A DNA stretch of 13,165 bases. It comes from JBOHHM01 sp050725495. Its GTDB lineage: Bacteria; Pseudomonadota; Gammaproteobacteria; Burkholderiales; Burkholderiaceae_C. Positions 6,184 to 13,165 of this stretch are shown piece by piece (the first letter of the stretch is position 1; every line of letters starts with the position of its first letter). The notes beneath the pieces were generated by a model. The model saw nothing but the letters and a program-made list of their open reading frames with translations, did not search any database and had not been told where the DNA came from. A program made the translations under genes and the position numbers. The stretch lies in contig JBOHHM010000239.1 of assembly GCA_050725495.1 (NCBI GenBank), forward strand, positions 1-13,165, given 5' to 3'.

Positions 6184-7032
6184 ATGAATCACACTTATAT
6201 CCTCACGCTGTCCTGCCACGACCGCCCCGGCATCGTGCATGCCGTCTCCGGCTTCCTGTTCGAACGCGGCGGCAACATCCTGGAGGCTGCCCAGTACAAC
6301 GACGACGATACGGGCCTGTTTTTCATGCGGGTGCGCTTTCGCTGCGAGGCCACCTCGCACGAGCAGCTGCGCGCGCAGCTCCAGCCCTTCGCCGCGCCTT
6401 TTGGCATGAGCTACAAGCTGCATACGGCCACCCAGGCCATGCGCACCATCATCATGGTCAGCAAGGAGGGCCACTGCCTCAACGACCTGCTGTTTCGCTG
6501 GAAGTCGGGCCTGCTGCCGCTGGACATCCGCGCCATCGTCGGCAACCACCGCGATTTCTACCAGCTCGCCGCCAGCTACAACGTGCCGTTTCACCACATC
6601 CCGGTCACCGCTGCCAGCAAGGCCCAGGCCGAGGCCAGGCTCTACGAGATTGTCGAGAGCGAAGAAGTCGAGCTGGTGGTGCTGGCGCGCTACATGCAGG
6701 TGCTGAGCAACGAGCTGTGCAGGAAGCTCGAAGGCCGGGCCATCAACATCCACCACAGCTTTCTGCCAAGCTTCAAGGGCGCCAAGCCCTATTACCAGGC
6801 CCATGACCGCGGCGTGAAGCTGATTGGCGCGACCGCGCACTATGTGACCTCCGACCTCGACGAAGGTCCGATCATCGAGCAGGACGTGGCCCGCGTGGAC
6901 CACAGCCGCAGCGTGGAAGACCTGACGGCACAAGGCCGCGACACCGAAAGCCAGGTGCTGGCGCGCGCCGTGCTCTGGCATTCAGAGCACCGCGTGCTGC
7001 TCAATGGCCACAAGACCGTGATCTTCAAGTAA
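6184..7032 (+). CDS. purU: formyltetrahydrofolate deformylase
   Basis: The product is 282 residues, the normal family length. It hydrolyses 10-formyltetrahydrofolate to formate and tetrahydrofolate, balancing one-carbon pools and supplying formate for purine synthesis by the formate-dependent route. An N-terminal ACT regulatory domain (about 1-85; LSCHDRPGIVHAVSGFL) is followed by a formyltransferase-fold catalytic domain (about 87-282). The catalytic asparagine and histidine are visible in INIHHSFLPSFKGAKPY (N188, H190), and the aspartate is D226 in SDLDEGPIIEQ. The ATG at 6184 has a poor Shine-Dalgarno, but it fits the conserved N-terminus (NHTYILTLSCHDRPGI). It is divergent from the aminotransferase and lies 25 bases upstream of a LysR gene in the same direction, probably sharing a transcript with it. 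Confidence 0.96.
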   Translation: MNHTYILTLSCHDRPGIVHAVSGFLFERGGNILEAAQYNDDDTGLFFMRVRFRCEATSHEQLRAQLQPFAAPFGMSYKLHTATQAMRTIIMVSKEGHCLNDLLFRWKSGLLPLDIRAIVGNHRDFYQLAASYNVPFHHIPVTAASKAQAEARLYEIVESEEVELVVLARYMQVLSNELCRKLEGRAINIHHSFLPSFKGAKPYYQAHDRGVKLIGATAHYVTSDLDEGPIIEQDVARVDHSRSVEDLTAQGRDTESQVLARAVLWHSEHRVLLNGHKTVIFK

Positions 7033-7057
7033 ATGGCCTCGTTCAAGGCACCAGGAT

Positions 7058-7927
7058 ATGGCTGCACGCATCCCACCGATCCAGTGCCTGCTGACCTTCG
7101 AAGCGCTCGCGCGCCTGCGCTCGGTGTCCCAAGCGGCTGAGGAGCTCTGCGTGACGCCCAGCGCGGTGAGCCATCGCGTCAAGCAGCTCGAGCAGATGCT
7201 GGGCACGCGGCTGTTTGGCCGCGCCGACTTTTCGCTGACCACCGAGGGCAGCGAATACCTGGCCCATGTGCGCGAAGGCCTGACCGTGCTCGCGCGCTTT
7301 CCCAGCGCCCAGGCCGCGCCGGGGCGGCGCAAGCTGCGGCTGGCGGTCACGCCGACGTTCGCGCGCTCGATCCTGATGCCCAGGCTGCGCCAGTTCACCG
7401 AGGCCTACCCCGAGATCGACCTCACGCTGCAGGTCAGCATTCCGCTGCTGGACGTGGTGGCCGAAGACGCCGACCTGATGATCCGCTTTGGTACCGGCCG
7501 CTATGCCGATGTCGAGCACCTGTGCCTGATGAAGGACAAGGTCACGCCGCTGGCCTCGCCTGCCTACATCCGCGAAAACGGGCCGTTCGAGACGCCCGAA
7601 GACCTGCAGCGTGCCGCCTTGCTGCGCAGCCCGCTGGAGCCCTGGCGCACCTGGTTTGCAGCCCACCACCTCGACTGGCCCGAGCCGGCCGAAGGCTCCT
7701 CGTTCAACGATATCGGCCTGATGTGCGACGCCGCCGCCCAGGGCCTGGGCGTGGCCCTGGTGCGCCTGAAGCTCGGCGCCCCCTGGATCGAGAACGGCTC
7801 GCTCGAGCGCCTGTACGAGCGCAACGTGCCCAGCCCGCACGCCCATTACCTGTGCTGGCGCACCGGTGCCATGGACCGCTGGGAATGCGCCGCCTTTGCC
7901 GAATGGCTGAAGAAAAGCATAGGCTGA
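7058..7927 (+). CDS. LysR-family transcriptional regulator, GcvA-like
   Basis: The product is 289 residues. An N-terminal winged helix-turn-helix (about 8-65) contains VSQAAEELCVTPSAVSHRVKQ, characteristic of the GcvA branch of LysR regulators. A periplasmic-binding-protein-like effector domain follows (about 92-289), starting at LRLAVTPTFARSILMPRL. It is predicted to bind DNA as an oligomer and respond to a small ligand. The ATG at 7058 is preceded by AAGG with 9 bases of spacing. It follows purU by 25 bases, an unusual place for a LysR gene, which is more often divergent from its target. Candidate targets are purU or the divergent aminotransferase promoter, but the sequence does not decide this. 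The ligand is unknown. Confidence 0.92.
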   Translation: MAARIPPIQCLLTFEALARLRSVSQAAEELCVTPSAVSHRVKQLEQMLGTRLFGRADFSLTTEGSEYLAHVREGLTVLARFPSAQAAPGRRKLRLAVTPTFARSILMPRLRQFTEAYPEIDLTLQVSIPLLDVVAEDADLMIRFGTGRYADVEHLCLMKDKVTPLASPAYIRENGPFETPEDLQRAALLRSPLEPWRTWFAAHHLDWPEPAEGSSFNDIGLMCDAAAQGLGVALVRLKLGAPWIENGSLERLYERNVPSPHAHYLCWRTGAMDRWECAAFAEWLKKSIG

Positions 7928-8037
7928 GGCCCGCGGGCAGGCAGAAAAGCCACACCGCCTGTGCTTCCTATGTTTTAGTCCCGACATGACCTTAATCAAA
8001 TAGCACTCAGACTCCCGGCCAGCTTGAAAAAAAGCCT

Positions 8038-8065
8038 TTGCGCCGCCCTTGAGCAGCGCTAGGAT
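8038..8065 (+). promoter_or_regulatory. weak putative promoter upstream of the serine protease
   Basis: TTGCGC (8038-8043) and TAGGAT (8060-8065) are 16 bases apart. The -10 matches four of six consensus bases and the -35 only three. The 165-base gap from 7928 to 8092 is locally A/T-richer than its surroundings, for example around 7985-8040, as a promoter region would be. No terminator for the LysR gene is evident there; the GCCCGCGGGC palindrome near its start has no T-tract. Confidence 0.2.
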
Positions 8066-8082
8066 GAGTTGCAGACAAGCAG

Positions 8083-8087
8083 GGAGG
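8083..8087 (+). promoter_or_regulatory. strong Shine-Dalgarno setting a GTG start for the protease
   Basis: GGAGG is followed by five bases and GTG at 8093, a near-ideal ribosome-binding site. It favours this start over the in-frame TTG at 8069 and over the ATG at 8198, which has no comparable site. Confidence 0.6.
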
Positions 8088-8092
8088 CTCAA

Positions 8093-9001
8093 GTGCGACA
8101 ACTCATTCATTGGGTCGGAATACTCCTCTTCGGGTTGTTGACCGGCTGCTCGACCCCAGCACCATCCCATGGCGCGAAGCCGTGGCCCTCGTTGGCGATG
8201 CGCGGCATCGGGCGCCGTCATCGGGCCGCGAACAGATCGCTCGACATACGAGCCTTCTGCCTGGGCAGCGTCTTGCTGCTGGGCAGTTTTTCTGCCCTGG
8301 CGCAAGGGGCGCATACGGCCGAGACGATCTTCGAGCAGGCTTCGCCCAGCATCTGGGGCGTCGAGGCCTTCGACGCCCAGCATCGCCAGATCAACGCGGG
8401 CAGCGCCGTCGTGGTGGGGCCCGGCCTGCTGGTCACCAACTGCCATGTGCTGGCGCGCTCCAGAAGCATCACCGTGCGGCGCGAGAACCTCAGCTACGAC
8501 GCCACGCTGGAGGCCCCCGATCCCGAGCGGGACCTGTGCCAGCTCAGGGTCGCCAATTTCTCGGCGCCCGCTGTCGAGATCGCCGACATCAGCTCACTGA
8601 AAATCGGCGCCCGGGTCTATGCGATCGGCAACCCGCGCAAGTTCGAGGCCACGATCAGCGACGGCCTGCTCTCAGGCCTGCGCCGCTCCGACATGGGCGC
8701 GCTGGAAGTCATCCAGACCACGGCCCCGATCTCGGCGGGCTCCAGCGGCGGCGGCCTGTTCGACGCGCGGGGGCGGCTGATCGGGATCACGACCTCGATG
8801 GTGCGTGACGCCCAGAACCTGAACTTCGCCCTGCCGGCCAGCTGGATCCCCGAGATCGCCGGCCGCAACGCGGCCTGGCAGGCCAGCCAGGCCGCGACCA
8901 GGACCGCAGACGCAGCCGTCCATCCTCTGGCCGGCAGGGTGTACCGCTATACCCTGCAGGAACGGCCTGCCGGCACTGCCCCAACCTGGGCCAACCCTTA
9001 A
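8093..9001 (+). CDS. exported trypsin-like serine protease
   Basis: The product is 302 residues from the GTG start. The catalytic triad is visible: H118 in VTNCHVLA, D147 in DPERDLCQLRV and S218 in ISAGSSGGGLFD. The order and surroundings match the trypsin/DegP-like fold without any PDZ domain. Oxyanion-loop context (SSGGGLFDARGRLIGI) and a typical final strand (NLNFALPASW) are present. It should act outside the cytoplasm. The N-terminus is odd. It begins MRQLIHWVGILLFGLLTGC, a textbook lipoprotein signal with an LTGC lipobox. About 35 residues later comes a second export signal, FCLGSVLLLGSFSALAQ, followed by a plausible signal peptidase I site. Translation from the ATG at 8198 would give only the second signal. 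Substrate is unknown. It stands alone between the LysR gene and the oxidase. Confidence 0.85.
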   Translation: MRQLIHWVGILLFGLLTGCSTPAPSHGAKPWPSLAMRGIGRRHRAANRSLDIRAFCLGSVLLLGSFSALAQGAHTAETIFEQASPSIWGVEAFDAQHRQINAGSAVVVGPGLLVTNCHVLARSRSITVRRENLSYDATLEAPDPERDLCQLRVANFSAPAVEIADISSLKIGARVYAIGNPRKFEATISDGLLSGLRRSDMGALEVIQTTAPISAGSSGGGLFDARGRLIGITTSMVRDAQNLNFALPASWIPEIAGRNAAWQASQAATRTADAAVHPLAGRVYRYTLQERPAGTAPTWANP

Positions 9002-9066
9002 GCTTTTTCAAGCGGACACGCAAGAAATTTCAACCCTGCATGGCGCCAGTTCGCCACAATGGGACC

Positions 9067-10572
9067 ATGAGCTCCGTCGCTGCCACCTCGTCCCCCTCGG
9101 CACCCCGCTTCAAAGCAGAGCGTCAGCTGCAGGTTGTCCAGGCGCTGCAGGCCGTCGTGCCTGCGCATGCCCTGCTCTGGAACCTCGAAGACACGGTGCC
9201 CTACGAATGCGACGGCCTGACCGCCTACCGACAGCGCCCCCTGGTCGTGGTGCTGCCCGAAACCGAGGGCCAGGTGCAGGCCGTGCTGCAGACCTGCCAT
9301 GCGCTGGCCGTGCCCGTGGTCGCGCGCGGCGCGGGCACGGGCCTGTCGGGCGGGGCCATGCCACATGAGCAGGGGGTCACCTTGTCGCTGGCCAAGTTCA
9401 ACCGGATCCTGAAGCTGGACCCGACGAGCCGCACGGCCGTCGTGCAATGCGGCGTGCGCAACCTTGCGATCAGCGAAGCCGCCGCGCCTTGCGGCCTGTA
9501 CTACGCGCCCGACCCGTCGAGCCAAATCGCCTGCACCATAGGCGGCAACGTGGCCGAGAACTCGGGCGGCGTGCACTGCCTCAAATACGGGCTGACGCTG
9601 CACAACGTGCTCAAGGTACGGGGCTTCACCATCGAGGGCGAGCCGGTCGAGTTCGGCAGCGACGCGCTGGACGCAGCCGGTCTGGACCTGCTGCCCATCA
9701 TCGTCGGCTCCGAAGGCATGCTGGCCGTGACCACCGAAGTCACGGTCAAGCTCTGCCCCAAGCCGCTGCTGGCGCGCTGCATCATGGCCAGCTTTGACGA
9801 CGTGCGCAAAGCCGGCGACGCGGTCGCTGCCGTGATCGCGGCCGGCATCATCCCGGCCGGCCTGGAGATGATGGACAAGCCCATGACCGCTGCGGTCGAA
9901 GACTTCGTTCACGCCGGCTACGACCTGACGGCCGAGGCCATATTGCTGTGCGAGTCCGACGGCACGCCCGAAGAGGTCGAGGAGGAAATCGGCCGCATGA
10001 GCGAGGTGCTGCGCAAGGCCGGCGCCACGGCCATCGCCATCAGCCGCGACGAGGCCGAGCGCCTGAAGTTCTGGAGCGGGCGCAAGAACGCCTTCCCGGC
10101 CAGCGGCCGCATCAGCCCTGACTACATGTGCATGGATTCGACGATTCCGCGCAAGCGTCTCGCCGACATCCTGCTGGCCATCCAGGACATGGAAAAAAAG
10201 TACGGTCTGCGCTGCGCCAATGTGTTCCACGCGGGCGACGGCAACCTGCACCCGCTGATCCTGTTCGATGCCAACGATCCCGACCAGCTGCACCGCTGCG
10301 AGCTGTTTGGCGCCGACATCCTGGAAACCAGCGTCGCGATGGGCGGCACGGTAACCGGCGAACATGGCGTGGGGGTGGAAAAGCTCAACTCCATGTGCGT
10401 GCAGTTCAGCCCCGAAGAGCGCGAACAGATGCTGGGCGTCAAGCGCGCGTTCGATCCGACCGGACTGCTCAACCCCGGCAAGGTCATCCCCACGCTACAC
10501 CGTTGCGCCGAATACGGCAAGATGGTCGTGCGCGCCGGGCAGATCGCATATCCGGACCTGCCGCGCTTCTGA
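9067..10572 (+). CDS. glcD: FAD-linked oxidase, GlcD-type (glycolate/D-lactate dehydrogenase family)
   Basis: From the chosen ATG the product is 501 residues, a usual length for glycolate oxidase subunit GlcD or D-2-hydroxyacid dehydrogenases. It oxidises a 2-hydroxyacid to the 2-oxoacid using FAD. The PCMH-type FAD-binding domain shows RGAGTGLSGG (87-96) and PDPSSQIACTIGGNVAENSG (148-167), then GSEGMLAVTTEV. The C-terminal cap domain shows FHAGDGNLHP (387-396), EHGVG (432-436) and FDPTGLLNPGK near the end. An in-frame ATG at 9040 would add nine residues, but the sequence after 9067 (MSSVA) looks like the native start. No glcE or glcF lies downstream: the next gene is convergent, 18 bases away. 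It may therefore work as a stand-alone enzyme or with subunits encoded elsewhere. The symbol reflects family, not proven substrate. Confidence 0.9.
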   Translation: MSSVAATSSPSAPRFKAERQLQVVQALQAVVPAHALLWNLEDTVPYECDGLTAYRQRPLVVVLPETEGQVQAVLQTCHALAVPVVARGAGTGLSGGAMPHEQGVTLSLAKFNRILKLDPTSRTAVVQCGVRNLAISEAAAPCGLYYAPDPSSQIACTIGGNVAENSGGVHCLKYGLTLHNVLKVRGFTIEGEPVEFGSDALDAAGLDLLPIIVGSEGMLAVTTEVTVKLCPKPLLARCIMASFDDVRKAGDAVAAVIAAGIIPAGLEMMDKPMTAAVEDFVHAGYDLTAEAILLCESDGTPEEVEEEIGRMSEVLRKAGATAIAISRDEAERLKFWSGRKNAFPASGRISPDYMCMDSTIPRKRLADILLAIQDMEKKYGLRCANVFHAGDGNLHPLILFDANDPDQLHRCELFGADILETSVAMGGTVTGEHGVGVEKLNSMCVQFSPEEREQMLGVKRAFDPTGLLNPGKVIPTLHRCAEYGKMVVRAGQIAYPDLPRF

Positions 10573-10590
10573 TCGACGCCACCGGCGCGC

Positions 10591-11712
10591 TCAGGTCCAG
10601 TGGCGCTGACGCACCTCCTCGAAGTGCGCGGCCAGCTGGGCAATCTGCTGCCGCTGATAATCGGCCAGCAGCCGTCCCGGGATTTTGTCGTGCATCGCTG
10701 TGATTGGGCACTGGACCTGCGTCTTCTCGCCTGACAGTTCCTCCAGCACCGCCAGGCCGAAAAAGGGCACGGAGGCGGCGCAATACCCCCCCTCATGGGT
10801 CATCACCAACCGCCCCTGACCGTGGCGCGACGCGATATCGACCATCGCCTGCGTCATCCAGCGAAAGGTCACACCATCGAGCATCATGCGGCCCAGGGGA
10901 TCCAGGCGGCCCGCGTCGTAGCCGCAAGCCACCACGATCAGCTCGGGCCGGTAGGCCTCGAGCGCGGGAATGATGATGCGGTCAAACGCTTCGCGGTAGG
11001 CGCCGTCGCCGCCGCCCGGCAGCAGCGGCACATTGATGCTGTAGCCCGTTCCCGCGCCGCTGCCGATCTCGTCGGCCTCGCCGGCCACCTGCAAATACCC
11101 GGCCTGCTGGTGGATCGAGATCGCCAGCACATCCTTGCGGTCCTCAAAGCAGCGGTAGGTGCCGTTGCCGTAGTGCACGTCCCAGTCGACGATCGCCACG
11201 CGCTTGAGCCCATGACGCGCAATCGCATGCGCGGCGGCCAGCGCGGCATTGGCGAAGACGCAAAAGCCCATGGCCTGGTCCGGCTCGGCATGGTGGCCCG
11301 GTGGCCGCGTGAGCGCATAGACATGGTTGACCGGCGTGCTCATCACGGCGTCGACCGCGGCCAGCGCGCAGCCGGCCGAACGCAGGGCCGTGTCCCAGCC
11401 GTTCGATGAGATCGGTGCGCCTGTGCCCAGTTCACCGCCGCCGGCCTGCGCCACGGCGCGCACATGGTCCAGATAGGCTGGTGTGTGCAGCAGCAGCAGC
11501 TCTTCGCGCAACGCGTCGCGCGGCGCCACCGTTTGCAGCCGCTCGCGCAGCCCGCTGACCACGGCCAGATTGAGCATGCGGCGTTTCGGATCGGGGTTTT
11601 CAATATGCCGGTTGTACGGCTCGACAAACCCGCCGGGCTTGAGCATCAGCGCGTAGTTGCCCGGGTCGTGCCAGAAGCACAGTTCGTCGCTGACAAATCC
11701 TGTTGAAGCCAT
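10591..11712 (-). CDS. histone deacetylase / acetylpolyamine amidohydrolase family enzyme
   Basis: The product is 373 residues, a bacterial class II HDAC-like zinc amidohydrolase that removes acetyl or other acyl groups from amines. Active-site residues are all visible: the general-base pair H140-H141 (RPPGHHAEP), zinc ligands D178 and H180 (DWDVHYGNGT) and D266 (ACGYDAG), and the transition-state tyrosine Y310 (HEGGYC). The ATG at 11712 is preceded by AAAGGA with five bases of spacing. It is the last gene of a minus-strand operon: the upstream dehydrogenase ends 14 bases before it. In bacteria the substrates of this family are usually acetylated polyamines or other small amides rather than histones. 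Presence with two dehydrogenases suggests catabolism of an acylated amine, but the substrate cannot be read from sequence. Confidence 0.93.
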   Translation of the reverse strand: MASTGFVSDELCFWHDPGNYALMLKPGGFVEPYNRHIENPDPKRRMLNLAVVSGLRERLQTVAPRDALREELLLLHTPAYLDHVRAVAQAGGGELGTGAPISSNGWDTALRSAGCALAAVDAVMSTPVNHVYALTRPPGHHAEPDQAMGFCVFANAALAAAHAIARHGLKRVAIVDWDVHYGNGTYRCFEDRKDVLAISIHQQAGYLQVAGEADEIGSGAGTGYSINVPLLPGGGDGAYREAFDRIIIPALEAYRPELIVVACGYDAGRLDPLGRMMLDGVTFRWMTQAMVDIASRHGQGRLVMTHEGGYCAASVPFFGLAVLEELSGEKTQVQCPITAMHDKIPGRLLADYQRQQIAQLAAHFEEVRQRHWT

Positions 11713-11726
11713 GACAGTCCTTTCTC

Positions 11727-12518
11727 TCAGGCCATGAACACCGGGCTTTCCGGCAGGGTCGAGCCGCCGTCGACGACGATGGTCTGGCCGGTGATGTAGG
11801 CCGATTCGTCCGAGGCCAGAAACAGCATGGCTGCGGCAATGTCGGCCGCCGAGCCGAGCCGGCGCGCGGGAATGTTGCGCACCAGCGCTTGCTCGCCGAA
11901 GCGGGCCTTGAGCGGGCCCATGGCCGGGGTGTCGATGTAGCCGGGCTCCACGCCGTTGACGGTGATGCCATAGGGCGCGAGTTCGAGCGCTGCCGAGCGG
12001 ATGAAGCCGTTGACACCGCCTTTGGAGGCGCCGTAGTGCGCCGTATTGGGCATGGCCACGCGCGGCCCGGTGATCGACGAGGTGACGAGGATGCGGCCGC
12101 CGCGCACGCGCAGCGGCGCGATGGCCGCGCGCGCGAGATAAAAGCAGGCCTTGAGGTTCACGCCCAGCACGCGCTCCAGCGCCTCGTCGTCCATGGTTTC
12201 TAGCGGGTCGCGTGAAAACGCGGCCGCATTGTGGACCACGATATCGAGCCGCCCGGCGCTGGCCACGGTGGCCTGGACCAGCGCTTCGACCGAAGCGCGC
12301 TCGCCGACATCGGTGCGCACAAACTGGGCCTGGCCGCCAGCGCCGCGCAGGGCAGCGACGGTCGCCTCGCCCTGCTCGGCATTGCGGTTGGCGGCAAAGA
12401 CCCAGGCACCCTCGGCCGCGAAGCGCTCGGCAATCGCGCGCCCAATGCCCTGGCCCGCGCCGGTCACGATCGCGACCTTGCCCGCGAGCCGGCCGACGGT
12501 GGAATGGGTCATGCTCAT
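11727..12518 (-). CDS. short-chain dehydrogenase/reductase (SDR), FabG-like
   Basis: The product is 263 residues, a classical SDR that interconverts an alcohol and a carbonyl with NAD(P). The Rossmann glycine motif TGAGQGIG is at 19-26 and the structural NAA at 97-99. The catalytic tetrad is N121, S148, Y162 and K166 (YGASK). The C-terminal DGGSTLP is typical. Its ATG at 12518 overlaps the preceding TGA by four bases (ATGA, 12515-12518), so translation is probably coupled to the upstream SDR. A second in-frame ATG two codons later is an alternative start. The deacetylase-family gene follows after 14 bases. The natural substrate is unknown. Confidence 0.94.
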   Translation of the reverse strand: MSMTHSTVGRLAGKVAIVTGAGQGIGRAIAERFAAEGAWVFAANRNAEQGEATVAALRGAGGQAQFVRTDVGERASVEALVQATVASAGRLDIVVHNAAAFSRDPLETMDDEALERVLGVNLKACFYLARAAIAPLRVRGGRILVTSSITGPRVAMPNTAHYGASKGGVNGFIRSAALELAPYGITVNGVEPGYIDTPAMGPLKARFGEQALVRNIPARRLGSAADIAAAMLFLASDESAYITGQTIVVDGGSTLPESPVFMA

Positions 12519-13165
12519 GCGGCCAGCCTCCCGCCGTCAGCGGCGAATTCGGCGCCGGTCGTGAAAGCGCACTCGTCGGACGCGACAAAATAAACCATGT
12601 TGGCAATGTCCTCGGCCGTGCCTATGCGCTTGAGCGGCAGCCGCGCGGCAAAGGCCTCGCGTGTGGCCTCGACGCTGGTCGTGCCCAGCGTTGCGCTTTG
12701 GCTCCACTCGAGCAGTTCGGCGGCCACCATCGGCGTGTGCGTGATGGCCGGATGCACCGAGTTGACGCGGATGTTGTCGCCGCGCTCGGCCAGCTCGATC
12801 GCGGCGCACTTGGTCAGCTGGCGCACCGCACCCTTGCTCGTGCCATAGGCGATGTTGTCGGGCAGGCCGCGCATGCCCAGCACCGACGAGAGGTTTACGA
12901 TGGCGCCGCCGGCCGCGCGGGCACGGGCGCGTTCGCGCATGACGCCCACCGCATGCTTGATGCCGAGGAACACGCCTTCGACGTTGATCTGCTGCACGCG
13001 GCGGAATTCCTCCAGCGTCGTGGCCTCGATCGGCTTGACCAGGGCGATGCCCGCATTGTTGACCAGCACATCGAGCCCGCCAAAGGTCCTGGCGACCCAG
13101 TCCATCGTGTCCTGCCATTGCGGCTCGGACGAGATGTCCAGCGCGCGGAAATGCACGGCCGCGCC
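12515..13165 (-). CDS. short-chain dehydrogenase/reductase, 5' end beyond the window
   Basis: The frame is open to the window edge, giving 216 visible residues; about 60 N-terminal residues, with the nucleotide-binding glycine motif, are missing. Counting from the edge, the NNAG motif is at 36-39, the catalytic asparagine at 61, S93, Y107 and K111 (YGTSKGA), and the C-terminal ADGG is in place. A GTG at 13156 is in frame but is not the real start, because SDR sequence continues upstream. It belongs to the same classical family as the next gene but is clearly divergent from it. The two are coupled by an ATGA overlap. They may act on successive hydroxyls or isomers, which is inference. Confidence 0.92.
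   Translation of the reverse strand, partial: GAAVHFRALDISSEPQWQDTMDWVARTFGGLDVLVNNAGIALVKPIEATTLEEFRRVQQINVEGVFLGIKHAVGVMRERARARAAGGAIVNLSSVLGMRGLPDNIAYGTSKGAVRQLTKCAAIELAERGDNIRVNSVHPAITHTPMVAAELLEWSQSATLGTTSVEATREAFAARLPLKRIGTAEDIANMVYFVASDECAFTTGAEFAADGGRLAA

Noticed and set aside
8998..10365. A 455-codon minus-strand frame opposite the GlcD gene.
   Set aside because: It is an antisense shadow; the plus strand has clear FAD-oxidase motifs.
10573..10590. Possible bidirectional terminator between the convergent oxidase and deacetylase genes.
   Set aside because: Only a four-base stem (CGCC/GGCG) can be drawn and there is no T-tract on either strand.
10591..12606. A 671-codon open minus-strand frame that could suggest a larger protein fused to the deacetylase.
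   Set aside because: Only the part after the ATG at 11712 resembles a family. The upstream part is the wrong frame of the neighbouring SDR gene, and a good ribosome-binding site marks 11712.

Overview
The window is GC-rich (roughly two thirds G+C by eye) and densely packed with genes. The protein families and codon choice fit a betaproteobacterium of the Burkholderiales, most likely Comamonadaceae. This placement is inferred from the look of the proteins; no search was run.

Layout. (A) 1-880 is a scrapyard. On the minus strand, a decayed 3' end of a class III aminotransferase gene (71-340) is joined to the front of a GNAT-type toxin gene (341-577, TacT-like). This is preceded by its DUF1778/TacA-like antitoxin gene with an internal in-frame deletion (574-738). 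(B) 880-4712, plus strand, holds two translationally coupled genes. The first encodes a SEC-C zinc-motif protein; the second encodes a SWIM-finger SNF2 helicase. (C) 4755-6089, minus, is an intact omega-amino acid:pyruvate aminotransferase. Its last ~270-340 bp are the intact counterpart of the fragment at 71-340, so block A/B is bracketed by direct repeats of this gene's 3' end. (D) 6184-7927, plus, holds formyltetrahydrofolate deformylase (purU) and a GcvA-like LysR regulator. (E) 8093-9001, plus, is an exported trypsin-like serine protease with two successive export-signal-like segments. (F) 9067-10572, plus, is a GlcD-type FAD-linked oxidase. (G) 10591-13165, minus, is a three-gene operon: a short-chain dehydrogenase cut by the window edge, a second short-chain dehydrogenase coupled by an ATGA overlap, and a histone-deacetylase/acetylpolyamine-amidohydrolase family enzyme.

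Regions C-G look like ordinary chromosomal metabolism: amino-group transfer, one-carbon metabolism, 2-hydroxyacid oxidation, and a small catabolic operon acting on an unknown acylated substrate. The interesting part is A/B. A toxin-antitoxin ruin and a SEC-C/SWIM-SNF2 gene pair lie between two diverged copies of the 3' end of one aminotransferase gene. About 20 of 190 bases differ between the copies, mostly at synonymous positions. This suggests that a cargo segment entered next to, or recombined through, the aminotransferase gene and brought a foreign allele of its 3' end. The SEC-C/SNF2 pair is the best candidate for an uncharacterised nucleic-acid-targeting system, but nothing in the sequence proves a defence role.

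I found no rRNA, tRNA, CRISPR array, transposase, integrase or recognisable riboswitch.
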